Below, in pieces: positions 46,600 to 56,215 of a DNA stretch of 64,000 bases. The notes under the pieces are model-generated. The model made no database searches. It was not told where the DNA came from and was given only the letters and a program-made list of their open reading frames with translations. Every line of letters starts with the position of its first letter. Within the stretch, counting starts at the first letter, position 1. Where the stretch lies: positions 62,001 through 126,000 of the forward strand of contig JAAEMX010000177.1 of the NCBI GenBank assembly GCA_024225035.1. Reading direction: 5' to 3'. The position numbers were made by a program, and so were the translations under genes. Source of the DNA: Lentisphaerota bacterium. Its GTDB lineage: Bacteria; Verrucomicrobiota; Lentisphaeria; Victivallales; Victivallaceae.

Positions 46600-47970
46600 A
46601 TGAAAAAAATCTCCCTATCAAATTTTTTTAAACTGGAAGAGCACGGCTCCACGCCAACACGCGAATTAATCGCCGGAATAACGACGTTTACCGCGATGAG
46701 TTACATCATTTTCCTGCAGCCCATGGTTATGTCCGGGCAACTGATGAACTCACCAACCGGTATGGACTTTGGAGCTCTGTTAACCGGAACCTGTCTGGCT
46801 TCAGCTGTCGGCTGTTTCCTTATGGGGATTCTGGCAAACTACCCCATTGGGCTGGCTCCAGGCATGGGCGCTAACTTCTTCTTTATAACAACTTTGATGC
46901 CTGCATGTGCGCTAGTTCTGAATGCAAAACAAGGGCAAGCTCAGGTTTGGCAGCTTGCGCTTGGCGTAGTCTTTATTTCTGGCGCCTTGTTTGCACTTAT
47001 GTCCCTGGCCAAAATACGTAAGCTGATTATGGACTCAATAAGCCCAAGCCTGAAATACGCAATAGCCGGCGGTATCGGGCTGTTTGTCGCACTGCTGGGT
47101 CTTGAGCACGGAGAAATAATAAAAGCTGTCGGCGGACACTATACGCTTTCCAAGAACCTGACATCTCCTGCAGCAATCATCTTTTTCACCGGATTAATTC
47201 TGACTGCATCTCTAAGAGTTCTTAAGGTACATGGGGCTATGCTCTATGGTATTATAGTTTCAACTATTATTGCGGCTTTAACGGGAGAAATCCAAATATC
47301 AGGTATATTCGGCAGCCCTGCTTCTGTAGCCCCGGTTTTTGGACAAGCTAACTTTGTTGGAGTTTTTGAAAACCTGATGAAGCTCTTACCGCTAATCATT
47401 GTTCTGACTTTCCTGGATATGTTTGACACCATCGGCACTTTGGTGGGAATCTGTGCTCAAGCCGGATTGCTGAAAAACAACAAACTTCCACGCTCAGGTA
47501 AAGCTTTTACTGCTGACGCTGGAGCTACAGTTTTTGGTGCGGTGTGTGGTCATAGTTCCGTCACCAGCTTTATCGAAAGCGGCGCCGGAGTTGAAGCCGG
47601 AGGACGTACCGGCATGACAGCCGTAATCGTTGGATTCTGTTTTCTGGCAGCACTATTCTTTGCGCCACTGGTAACTACCGTTGCTCAATACATGCCGATC
47701 ACCGCTCCGGCACTGGTTATTGTCGGCTCTCTGATGGCTCATAATGTTGCAAAAATAGAATGGGATGACTACAGCGAAGCTATCCCGGCATTCCTGATCC
47801 TAGTTGGAATTCCATACTCCTACAGTATTGCCGACGGTATGGTTATCGGCTTCATCGCCTATCCACTGCTGAAGCTCGTATCAGGGCAAGCCAAAAAATG
47901 CGGTCCGGTATCATATATACTGGCCTTATTGCTCCTGCTTTACGTGATATTCATCAGAAGCAAAATGTAG
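46600..47970 (+). CDS. NCS2-family purine permease (AzgA-like)
   Basis: A membrane transporter of 456 residues from the ATG at 46600 (GAGAG just upstream) with 12-14 hydrophobic segments. It has the AzgA-type features TREAAGITTF-like TRELIAGITTFTAMSYIIFLQP, IGLAPGMGANFFF, LTFLDMFDTIGTLVGI and GHSSVTSFIESGAGVEAGGRTG. Members take up adenine, guanine or hypoxanthine by proton symport. It begins 17 bases after the response regulator gene and is probably in the same operon, which links the two-component system to purine or nitrogen supply. Confidence 0.9.
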   Translation: MKKISLSNFFKLEEHGSTPTRELIAGITTFTAMSYIIFLQPMVMSGQLMNSPTGMDFGALLTGTCLASAVGCFLMGILANYPIGLAPGMGANFFFITTLMPACALVLNAKQGQAQVWQLALGVVFISGALFALMSLAKIRKLIMDSISPSLKYAIAGGIGLFVALLGLEHGEIIKAVGGHYTLSKNLTSPAAIIFFTGLILTASLRVLKVHGAMLYGIIVSTIIAALTGEIQISGIFGSPASVAPVFGQANFVGVFENLMKLLPLIIVLTFLDMFDTIGTLVGICAQAGLLKNNKLPRSGKAFTADAGATVFGAVCGHSSVTSFIESGAGVEAGGRTGMTAVIVGFCFLAALFFAPLVTTVAQYMPITAPALVIVGSLMAHNVAKIEWDDYSEAIPAFLILVGIPYSYSIADGMVIGFIAYPLLKLVSGQAKKCGPVSYILALLLLLYVIFIRSKM

Positions 47971-47973
47971 TTT

Positions 47974-48287
47974 CGTGCTTCGCACGCCCAACGACGGAAC
48001 GTTGGGCGGGAAAAGTACGAAAACTCTTCTAGCAATGCTCTTATGATTGCGTCGCAATCCTTAGCAGGCCGACAGAGATTTACCTTGCGCTCTCACGTTT
48101 GGTAAATCCCAGTGTCTGGTTTCGCCGTTGACGAGCCGGGATCCACCGGTTACGACCCAGTGCGAGATTATTTTGGTATGTGTCCCTGTCCGGTCGGTAA
48201 ATAAATCAACGTTCGGCGTTGTTGAATTTTGTGTCAGCAAAATATGAACACAAAAAAAAACGCTCTCCCGTGATCCAACGGCGAAAC
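47974..48287. other. Noncoding region dense in perfect inverted repeats
   Basis: Within about 310 bases there are seven perfect inverted repeats: CGTGC/GCACG (47974-47986), GCCCAACG/CGTTGGGC (47986-48007), GATTGC/GCAATC (48045-48059), GATTTACC/GGTAAATC (48077-48108), a long-range GTTTCGCCGTTG/CAACGGCGAAAC (48119-48130 with 48276-48287), and inside that pair CAACG/CGTTG (48207-48221) and ATTTTG/CAAAAT (48226-48243). It is more GC-rich than other spacers here. It could be a structured RNA or a dispersed REP-like element. No known RNA family was recognised. No simple terminator follows the permease gene. Confidence 0.65.
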
Positions 48288-48306
48288 GCTGGTTAATACC
48301 TCGTCT

Positions 48307-50214
48307 CTAGTTGAGCATTACTTGGCCGCCGGTTACTGGGATAGCTTGGCCGGTTTCGTATTGCTGCTCAACGGCGTACATGATGGCTTTGGCTACGTCT
48401 TTCGGGAAGCAGCCGCGGTCCATTGGGATTTTGGATTCGTAGAAGCGTTTGACATCTTCGACGGTCTTTGCTCCCGGGACTTTATTGCTGCTCAAGTACT
48501 GTACGAACAAACCGCGCTCGGGATCACTCCATAGCGGGCCGTCAAAATAATTGCCAGGACAAACACTGTTGACTTTAATATGATCGTCAATCAATTCCAG
48601 AGCAAAGCTTTGAGTCAGTCCGATCGTACCGAATTTGCTTCCGGCGTATGCACCGTTGCGGTTACTGCCAGTCAGACCACTCTTAGAGTTAACTTGAACA
48701 ATGTCGCTCCAGCAATCTGTATATTTATTTTGGCGTGACATAACTTGCGCTACATGTTTTACACAGAGGAAGTATCCGCTGTAGTTAACATTCGTCACAA
48801 AATCCCAGTCCTTTTTGTCCAATTCTTTGACAGAACCGGTTTTAAGAACTCCGGCATTTGCGACAAACAAGTCCATTCCGCCAACTTTTGAAACTATATC
48901 ACGGCACATCTTTTCGACAGCCTCTTCGCTGGAAATATTTACTTCAACGGCAAAAGCGTTGTTCTTGCCGGTGATCTGCTTGATTTCGTCAGCTGCTTTT
49001 GCTGCGCCCTCAAGGTTCAGGTCAGCAATAACAGTTACCGCTCCTTCCGCAGCCAGTTCCTGAGCGATTCCAAAGCCGAAGCCTTGAGCTCCACCAGTAA
49101 CTACCGCTACTTTTCCGTGCAGTCTGCCAAGGCCGGCTCCTGCTGCAATCTTTTTCCGATAAGATTCGCTTTCCCAGTTTTCTATAAACAAGCGGGCAGC
49201 GTCTGAAAGATAGTTCTCACCGCCAAAAACCGTTGTAAATTGACGTACCAAAGCTGCATCCTTAGCCAAAGCAGCAACGTTTTCCGCATTGCCAAGAGTG
49301 TCGGCTACACAAAATACTGCTTTGCCCGGTACTGATACCACTCGAGCTTTATAACCGTTAGCCTTTTCGAAGGCAGCGACTGTTTCAGATGAAATGTCTG
49401 CTGTTTCAAGGCTGAAAGATTTTGCGTAAACAATGTGATCTGGAGAAAAAGGCCCGGATGCGATTTCAAATGGCGGTAGGCTTATTACGGAATATGGTTT
49501 ACCATCCTCGCTCAGCAAAGTGCGCAGTTCAGGAGCGTGCTGGTAAACACATTCGCCATCAATTTTACCAAAGCTCAGCTCAGTAGAAACGTCTCTGGCC
49601 GCACAGAAATCTTTGAGCAAATCCATGATGCCGTCGTATAGAGCGTTAATTTCGTCGGCAGTATCAGCCGCTACAAAAACGCCGTGGTTCTGCAGGAAAA
49701 TAACTTTAGGGGCAGCACCTTTTGCCGCCTCGTATTCAGCAGATTTGCGGGCTACAATATCAGCCAGAATAAAGCCGGGATCGGTATATTCAATCCAAAC
49801 CGCTTCCGGAAAAAACTCCTCGCAAAGCTTCTGACCATCCTTGCCACAGGTCATGCCGTTTATCAGAGCAGGATGGGTGTGAACAACATATTTGTATGGA
49901 AGAATTTCATGCAATGGTGTTTCTACAGACGGGCGTCGTACAGAGCCATCGGCTTTTGCCGCCAGCAGAGTATTTTTTACCGCATCTTCACGTTCAGAAT
50001 CACTGTTGAATTTACCTAAGTTGAAAACTGCCTTTACTTTGGAACGTTCCATTTTGATGAAATCTTCAGGTTTAATCGCCGCCAGAGAAACCCCGCTGGG
50101 CTTTACATAAATAAATTTTTCGTCTTTGCAGGAGGTATTACCACCACCTGCCAGCACGAACTCTGGATTGGCACCATACAGATTAGACAGTTCAGCAATA
50201 ACGCTTAAGGACAT
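48307..50214 (-). CDS. Bifunctional class II aldolase / short-chain dehydrogenase (rhamnulose-phosphate aldolase-like)
   Basis: A protein of 635 residues. The N-terminal half (about 1-370) is a class II aldolase/adducin domain: EFVLAGGGNTSCKD, YVKPSGVSL, ETPLHEILPYKYVVHTHPALING (zinc ligands) and LQNHGVFVAAD. The C-terminal half (about 380-635) is a short-chain dehydrogenase: VAVVTGGAQGFGFGIA (NAD site), NAGVLKTGS, and the active-site YAGSK. Such fusions handle rhamnulose or fuculose phosphates and the resulting lactaldehyde. No kinase or isomerase for the pathway is nearby, so the sugar is uncertain. The reading frame stays open for 81 more codons after the TAG stop (see findings). A GGAG precedes the ATG. 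Confidence 0.88.
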   Translation of the reverse strand: MSLSVIAELSNLYGANPEFVLAGGGNTSCKDEKFIYVKPSGVSLAAIKPEDFIKMERSKVKAVFNLGKFNSDSEREDAVKNTLLAAKADGSVRRPSVETPLHEILPYKYVVHTHPALINGMTCGKDGQKLCEEFFPEAVWIEYTDPGFILADIVARKSAEYEAAKGAAPKVIFLQNHGVFVAADTADEINALYDGIMDLLKDFCAARDVSTELSFGKIDGECVYQHAPELRTLLSEDGKPYSVISLPPFEIASGPFSPDHIVYAKSFSLETADISSETVAAFEKANGYKARVVSVPGKAVFCVADTLGNAENVAALAKDAALVRQFTTVFGGENYLSDAARLFIENWESESYRKKIAAGAGLGRLHGKVAVVTGGAQGFGFGIAQELAAEGAVTVIADLNLEGAAKAADEIKQITGKNNAFAVEVNISSEEAVEKMCRDIVSKVGGMDLFVANAGVLKTGSVKELDKKDWDFVTNVNYSGYFLCVKHVAQVMSRQNKYTDCWSDIVQVNSKSGLTGSNRNGAYAGSKFGTIGLTQSFALELIDDHIKVNSVCPGNYFDGPLWSDPERGLFVQYLSSNKVPGAKTVEDVKRFYESKIPMDRGCFPKDVAKAIMYAVEQQYETGQAIPVTGGQVMLN

Positions 50215-50322
50215 AAAGAAAACTCCTTTTGATTTTGCGGTTTCCCCGCTTTCATTCTTTCTGTCAACTTAAGCGGCTTCGACCCCTTTACCCCCGGTCG
50301 CCGCCGTAACAGTTTTTGATTT

Positions 50323-52086
50323 TCAGCTTATAGCTTTTATTTCCTTCCGTTTTGAGTGCAAAACGGTTTTATACAATACAATCGAGCTTTCGATAATCAT
50401 CCAGATTTCGAAAGCTATAATAATAATTGAAACGACCAGCAGCATCACATTAGGCTTAGTGCCAGGCTGCAAGCCGGCATATTGTATCAGGTTATAATAC
50501 ATCGCCCAGCCAGTCAAAGCAATCATCAAAACCATAGGAATTGCCGCACAAAGCGCATTTCTTCCTTTTTTCGCAAGATAAACCGTCACCACCATCAGCG
50601 CCAAACCGCCTAAAAGCTGATTCATCGCACCAAATAAAGGCCATAAACTAAAGGCTCCTTCTCCTGAACCTTCACTGAACGCCAGAATAAAAGCACTGCC
50701 TACGGCAATACAAGTTGCCGGGTGTTTACGGGCAAATGACGGTAGCTTGAACAGGTGCGCCAGTTCACCAACAATATAACGCTGAATACGAGTCGCTGAA
50801 TCAAGCGTTGTCGCGGCAAATGATACAACAAATACGCTGACGAGGCAGACACCAATTGTCATTGGAATACCAAAAGAGGTCATCATATTGCTCGAACCTT
50901 TAATAAAAGCACCGATTTTAGCGCCAAAACCGCTGGCGGCAGCCCATGATGAATAGTGCTGGCTGAAAGCAGTAGCTCCGTCCATTCCGGTTCCGTACGC
51001 AATACCTGCCGCACAAGCTATAATCACAAATACAGCTAGAAGCCCTTCAATCAACATTGAACCATATCCTACAAAAGTGGCATGACTTTCACAGGAACAC
51101 TGCTTGGAAGTCGTTCCAGATGAGACTACAGAATGAAATCCGGAAATAGCACCGCAGGCAACGAACACAAATAACATCGGCATCACTGGCGGACTACCCG
51201 GAATATTAAAGTTTGTAGCTGGAGCAGCCATATCAGGATGGGCAATCACTACCCCAATTGCCAACATAGCCATAGCAATAAACAACTGATAGGAATTTAT
51301 GAAGCCACGCGGCTGCAGCAAAGTTTTTACAGATAAGGTGGAGGCAATATAAACATAACCAAGCAGCAAAATCACCCAGGTTGCTATAGGCGACAACAGC
51401 ACATCCCATGTTTCAGCACCGGAAGCAGTAATTGACTGAACACCAAGCGCAGGCATGGTTAAAGGATAATAAGCCCCTATTATGATGGAGCCGTACATCA
51501 GTACAACGGCAATAATTCCAAGTATTGTGGCACTCATGTTCTTGCGATGCACAAGCAGCCCCAGGAAAATTGCGATTGGAATTTGCAGCCATACCGGAAG
51601 AACAGAACCGGGAAATTTCTGAAAGCATACACCAATAATCACGGCGAAAGTCGCAATAAGTATTAGAAGTGAAAAGAAGATTATCAGCAGAAATAAAAGC
51701 TTGACACGCTTATTTATCAAGTCCCCGGCAATATCTCCGATTGAACGCCCCTGATTGCGCAATGAAACCACCAAAGAACCAAAATCATGCACTGCCCCCA
51801 TAAATATACAGCCGAACGTTACCCACAATAACGCCGGGAGCCACCCCCAGATAACAGCCAATGCCGGCCCTACAATAGGCCCGGTTCCTGCAATTGATGA
51901 AAAGTGCTGCCCAAATACAACCTGTTTCTTAGTTGGAACAAAGTCCGTCCCATCCTCCATATGTACGCTTGGGCAAATATTTTCCTTGGTAAGTTTAAAT
52001 ATTTTCTTACCTAGAAATTTACCATACGTATAATAGGCAATGAGATAAAGAATAGCGGCAGCAACAGCAATCAGCAGTGAGTTCAT
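50323..52086 (-). CDS. cstA: Carbon starvation protein CstA (peptide/pyruvate transporter), intact copy
   Basis: A membrane protein of 587 residues with about 16 hydrophobic segments. It shows FVPTKKQVVFGQHFSSIAGTGPIVGP, the family's conserved N-terminal signature, then WVTFGCIFMGAVHDF, FVACGAISGFHSVVSSGTTSKQ and SFAATTLDSATRIQRY. CstA proteins import peptides or pyruvate during carbon limitation. A decayed tandem copy is encoded just upstream at 52284-54026. The aldolase/dehydrogenase gene lies downstream on the same strand after about 110 bases. Confidence 0.95.
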   Translation of the reverse strand: MNSLLIAVAAAILYLIAYYTYGKFLGKKIFKLTKENICPSVHMEDGTDFVPTKKQVVFGQHFSSIAGTGPIVGPALAVIWGWLPALLWVTFGCIFMGAVHDFGSLVVSLRNQGRSIGDIAGDLINKRVKLLFLLIIFFSLLILIATFAVIIGVCFQKFPGSVLPVWLQIPIAIFLGLLVHRKNMSATILGIIAVVLMYGSIIIGAYYPLTMPALGVQSITASGAETWDVLLSPIATWVILLLGYVYIASTLSVKTLLQPRGFINSYQLFIAMAMLAIGVVIAHPDMAAPATNFNIPGSPPVMPMLFVFVACGAISGFHSVVSSGTTSKQCSCESHATFVGYGSMLIEGLLAVFVIIACAAGIAYGTGMDGATAFSQHYSSWAAASGFGAKIGAFIKGSSNMMTSFGIPMTIGVCLVSVFVVSFAATTLDSATRIQRYIVGELAHLFKLPSFARKHPATCIAVGSAFILAFSEGSGEGAFSLWPLFGAMNQLLGGLALMVVTVYLAKKGRNALCAAIPMVLMIALTGWAMYYNLIQYAGLQPGTKPNVMLLVVSIIIIAFEIWMIIESSIVLYKTVLHSKRKEIKAIS

Positions 52087-52283
52087 TAATTTTCGTACTC
52101 CATTTAGACAAACACAAGATGGTTATTTTTATACCAAAACGCAAACACCGTGAGAATAATATACTACTATTTGTTAGCAAATTCAAGCACAACGAAGGCT
52201 GTTAACCATCAAGGAGATATAATTAGTCCAGCAAGATTTCTGTACTGCAGTATTACACCTAGAAAAACCGCAACAATATATTA

Positions 52284-54026
52284 TTAATTATCACTAACTG
52301 CTTTTTTGGAGCAAAAAACAGTTTTATGCAGTACTATTGCGCTTTCAACAATCATCCAGATTTCAAAGACGATAATAATAATGGAAATTACTAACAGCAA
52401 AATATTTGGTTTTGTCCCTGGCTGCAGTCCCGCAAATTTAATCAGATTATAGTACATTGCCCAGCCTGTCAAAATAATCATCAAAACCATTGGAATTGCT
52501 GTACAAAATACATTCACACCCTTCTTGGCCAAATAAACTGTAATAACCATCAGTGCCAAGCCGCCAAGCAACTGGTTCATCGCCCCGAACAACGGCCACA
52601 GATTAAAAGCGCCAGCACCAGAGCCTTCGCAGAAAGCCAGAATGAAAGCACTGCCGACCGCAATACATGTAGCCGGATGTTTACGTGCAAATAAAGGCAG
52701 CTTGCACATCTGGGCAAGCTCTGCGACAATATAGCATTGAATACGAGTTGCGGAATCCAGCGTTGTTGCTGCAAATGATACGATAAATACCCCCATTAAA
52801 GTTATACCGACATTAGCCGGCACACCGAATGAACTCATCATATTACTTGAACCTTTTATAAAAGCATCCAAGCTTTGCCCCAAGGCCACAGGCTGTTGCC
52901 CACGAAGCATAGTGCTTGTTAAACGCTGCCGCACCGTCCATCCCTGTACCATAGGCGATACCTGCTCCACAGGCAATAATCACAAAAACCGCCAACATCG
53001 ATCCATAGCCAATGAATCTGGCATCACGCTCAGTTGCACACTGCTTTGAGGTTGTCCCCGAAGAAACCAGCGAATGAAATCCAGAGATAGCACCACAGGC
53101 AACAAATACAAATAACATCGGCAGTACCGGAGGGCTTCCCTTTACATTAAAATTTGTGGCAGGGGCAGCCATGTCCGGGTGAGCTATAACAATCCCCAAA
53201 GCAAGCAATATCATAGCGATAAACAGTTGGTAGGAGTTAATAAAATCACGCGGCTGCAGCAGCGTTTTAACAGATAAAGTTGAAGCAATATAAACATAGC
53301 CAAGCAGCAAAATCATCCAGGACGCAATTGGTGAAAACAAGATTTTCCACACACCGGCTCCTGAGCTGTTGACTGTCTGGATGCCAATTGCCGGAATGGA
53401 AACAGGATAATATGCTCCAATAAAAATAGTCCCGTACATCAAAACAACCGCAATTATTCCAAGAATCGTAGGGTTCATGTTTTTGCGGTAAACTAATATT
53501 CCGAGGACAACCGCAATTGGAATCTGCAGCCAGACCGGCAACACGGCCACAGGGAATTTCTGAAAACAAACTCCTATGATTACCGCAAAGATAGCGATTA
53601 CGATTATAAGTGAAAAAAAGATAATCAGCAAAAATAAGAGCTTCACCCGTTTGCTGATCAAGTCACCGGCAATATCTCCTATTGAGCGTCCCTGATTGCG
53701 CAGAGAAATGACAAGTGCCCCGAAATTATGAACAGCTCCCATAAATATACAGCCGAATGTGACCCATAATAAAGCTGGAAGCCATCCCCAGATAATAGCC
53801 AGAGCCGGCCCGACAATTGGTCCTGCCCCGGCTATAGAAGCAAAATGGTGACCGAATAAGACCTGTTTTTTGTCGGAACATAGTCAAGCTCGTCCTGAAA
53901 GTAAACGCTTGGGCACACATTGTCTTTCGTGAGTTTGAAAATTTTCCTGCCTAAAAATTTGCCATAAGTGTAATAGGCAATCAAATACAGGATGGCGGCA
54001 GCAACAGCAATCAATAGCGAATTCAT
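52284..54026 (-). pseudogene. Decayed second copy of cstA
   Basis: The protein is almost parallel to the intact CstA but broken. The first frame (start 54026) reads MNSLLIAVAAAILYLIAYYT and YVPTK, then shifts because a run of A bases is one short (T6 at 53866-53871 where seven are expected), leaving the conserved FGHHFASIAGAGPIVGP in the next frame. The frame that resumes at MGAVHNFGALV runs to GLGAKLG, where one extra base near 52866 shifts it again, so AFIKGSSNMMSSFG is in the other frame. In addition, five residues (IEGLL in the intact copy) are deleted in frame in YGSMLAVFV. Two frameshifts plus a deletion mean no functional protein. Confidence 0.9.
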
Positions 54027-54255
54027 CAGCCTTGTGTTCCATTTCGATATATATGAGTAATTATTTTATTTAATTTTAAATTTGGCAAATATAGAAATAA
54101 ATAATTTACAAAAAAAATTTCATGATTTCAAACAAATTACGTTTATTTTATTTATGAATAAAAGAAGCAAGGAACAAGTTTAAGTGGTTGCGGTCTTTTA
54201 ACTTTAGATGTATTTTAATAGGAACGAGTAATATAATTCCCTGAGGAGTCTAACG

Positions 54256-55077
54256 ATGCCTTTTTTAAGCCGCTGTAAGCATGCTATTTTTTCTTTAATC
54301 ATTATAATTTGCTTTGCCTGCCTGGGAGCAAACGCCGCTGATTTCTGGTTCGCCCAAATCACTGACGCGCATGCAGGAGTTAAGTACCCTGAAAATAATG
54401 CAGCACTGGAAAAAGTGGTCAAAAGCATCAACGATCTCCCTATAGATATCAAATTTGTAGCGTTCACTGGCGGAATTGTAAATGACGGCACGGATAATGT
54501 GCCTGATATGGAAATTGCCAAGTCCATACTTTCTAAGCTCAATAAACCGCTTTATATAATTCCCGGCGACAAAGATATTATTACAAAAAGAGCTGCGGAT
54601 TGCGCAAATTCTTTTAAAGAATATTTCGGTGAACTGTTTTTCAAGAAAACCTGTGACAATGTTGCTCTTTACTTTGTAACTCTTGGAGTTAACAATGCTA
54701 ACCCGGGTATTCCCGAATACCAGCCTTTCCTCAAAATGCGCACCGCCATGCTGGCAAATCCTTCAAAACCTAAAATTGTTTTTCAACATATTCCGCCACT
54801 TAATGATTGGCTAAAACCAAACGCGGAGTTTGGCACACCAAATCAGATTGGTCTCTGGAGACTTTTAATTTCCAACTACAATGTAAAAGCCATTGTCAGT
54901 GGTCACCTGCATCGTAATCAATATATGTTTTTCGGCAAAACCCCAGTATACGCCGGGCCGGCTGCTGGCTTTGTCGGAGACACCAAACAATCTTCATACA
55001 ACGTTTATCACTACAGAGGAGGCAAACTGGCATGTGTTACCGTGCTGGTTCCAGATTCCGTTGCTACTGATAACTGA
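54256..55077 (+). CDS. Secreted metallophosphoesterase-like protein with altered metal sites
   Basis: A protein of 273 residues with a signal peptide (about 1-28, cut after ANA). The fold follows calcineurin-like phosphoesterases: FAQITDAHAG keeps Asp37 and His39, FQHIPP keeps His178, and VSGHLHRN keeps the GHxH pair (217, 219). But motif II, normally GD, reads FTGGIVND (Asp to Gly73), and motif III, normally GNHD, reads PGDKDI (Asn-His to Asp105-Lys106). So the bridging Asp and the Asn/His of the active site are lost. It may be a binding protein or an enzyme with changed metal use. GAGGAG lies just upstream of the ATG. Confidence 0.8.
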   Translation: MPFLSRCKHAIFSLIIIICFACLGANAADFWFAQITDAHAGVKYPENNAALEKVVKSINDLPIDIKFVAFTGGIVNDGTDNVPDMEIAKSILSKLNKPLYIIPGDKDIITKRAADCANSFKEYFGELFFKKTCDNVALYFVTLGVNNANPGIPEYQPFLKMRTAMLANPSKPKIVFQHIPPLNDWLKPNAEFGTPNQIGLWRLLISNYNVKAIVSGHLHRNQYMFFGKTPVYAGPAAGFVGDTKQSSYNVYHYRGGKLACVTVLVPDSVATDN

Positions 55078-55235
55078 TAAAGGATTTTTCTTCCTTTCCA
55101 TAAAATCGAAGCTTTATGCAATTTAACCTGATTTTATTGTCCGCAACTTGTTTTCAATTCGATCAGAGAGTATTTATTACTTAGAAATGTTATAGCGGAG
55201 AATTATTAGCAAATAATATTATTGGAGGAAGAACT

Positions 55236-55547
55236 ATGCTCGAAGAGCTTGAAAATGATCTTACATGGGTTTTTGTATTCCACTTTGTATATTGGACTTT
55301 TATTCTACTGTTTCCGTTTATTTTACGGGCGTTCGCACATGCAGAAAAAAAGCCTTTATCAATCAAGTTTTCATACATATCTTTTTTTCTGATATTCATT
55401 GTGGCGCAATCATTTATATTTTTTATTTACTGGATGTGGCGCACTTTCTCAACAGCCAGCGTAAGCTTATCTCTTCTAGGCTTACTGGCGCTATTTGGTG
55501 CGGTAATCGGCAGTCTTGTATTTGTCGACAGGCGCCCGGTAAACTAA
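55236..55547 (+). CDS. Small three-helix membrane protein of unknown function
   Basis: A protein of 103 residues with three hydrophobic segments (about 10-32, 45-68 and 78-98) and short charged ends. TTGGAGGAAG is an excellent ribosome binding site 7 bases before the ATG, so I accept it as a real gene. No family recognised. It ends 8 bases before the convergent end of the CDP-alcohol transferase gene. Confidence 0.65.
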   Translation: MLEELENDLTWVFVFHFVYWTFILLFPFILRAFAHAEKKPLSIKFSYISFFLIFIVAQSFIFFIYWMWRTFSTASVSLSLLGLLALFGAVIGSLVFVDRRPVN

Positions 55548-55555
55548 TACCTGAA

Positions 55556-56215
55556 CTACCTGTGGCGTTTGGCTTGCATGTCAAACGCCCAGAGTTTCTT
55601 ATGAATACTCCAAGTATTAAACACCAGTCCCGCTGCACAGCATAATACCACAAGTGGAACTAACCAGAAAAACTGACCTGTTCCCAAATAAATAATAAAA
55701 ATATTTATTAGAATTATTACAACCCTGACCTCCGTCGGACCTATTCCATAATGATAAATCTGAAATTCGTTAGTCGCTGCAAGTGACAAAAACGAGTTTA
55801 CCATGAAAGCTCCAAGCACTACCAGCAGCCCAAAATACCACATTTCCAGCCCGGCGGGAGAGATTCTGTAGCCTACAAACACCATTGTGCACATAAATAT
55901 ATAATCAAGGAAATGGTCCATGTAAAATCCCCATTTGATGAGGCCGGTATCACGAGAACGCCCAACCTCACCGTCAAATAAATCAGTCACGTACTGAGCA
56001 ATAATCATGATATTCACCAACCATAGCCAATTCAGATTATATTTGGCTGGAATCACCACCAGCACATTAATTAAACTCCAGAGCACTGTCATCATAGTTA
56101 AATGGTAAGTCTCAAGCCACAATGGCAGTTTTGGCACGGCCCATTTTTTGAAATGATTTTCAGGAATTAGAAGAATTGACTGTCCAACTTTTTTATCTCC
56201 GCCAAAACGCGCCAT
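55556..56215 (-). CDS. CDP-alcohol phosphatidyltransferase family protein
   Basis: A membrane protein of 219 residues with six or so hydrophobic segments and the family motif DLFDGEVGRSRDTGLIKWGF followed by YMDHFLD, that is D-x2-D-G-x2-G-R-x8-G-x3-D-x3-D with the usual Ala before Arg replaced by Gly. These enzymes make phospholipids from CDP-diacylglycerol and an alcohol such as glycerol phosphate, serine or inositol phosphate. The length is close to bacterial PgsA, but the N-terminal extension with RFGGDKKVG is unusual, and the alcohol cannot be told. GGAGGCGG precedes the ATG. Confidence 0.85.
   Translation of the reverse strand: MARFGGDKKVGQSILLIPENHFKKWAVPKLPLWLETYHLTMMTVLWSLINVLVVIPAKYNLNWLWLVNIMIIAQYVTDLFDGEVGRSRDTGLIKWGFYMDHFLDYIFMCTMVFVGYRISPAGLEMWYFGLLVVLGAFMVNSFLSLAATNEFQIYHYGIGPTEVRVVIILINIFIIYLGTGQFFWLVPLVVLCCAAGLVFNTWSIHKKLWAFDMQAKRHR

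Noticed and set aside
47971-48306. attC-like or CRISPR-like element
   Set aside because: The inverted repeats differ from each other and there are no direct repeats with spacers, no integrase and no cas gene.
53726-53920. Separate small open frame within the broken cstA copy
   Set aside because: It is a third-frame shadow across the first frameshift; the true sense is in the other frames.
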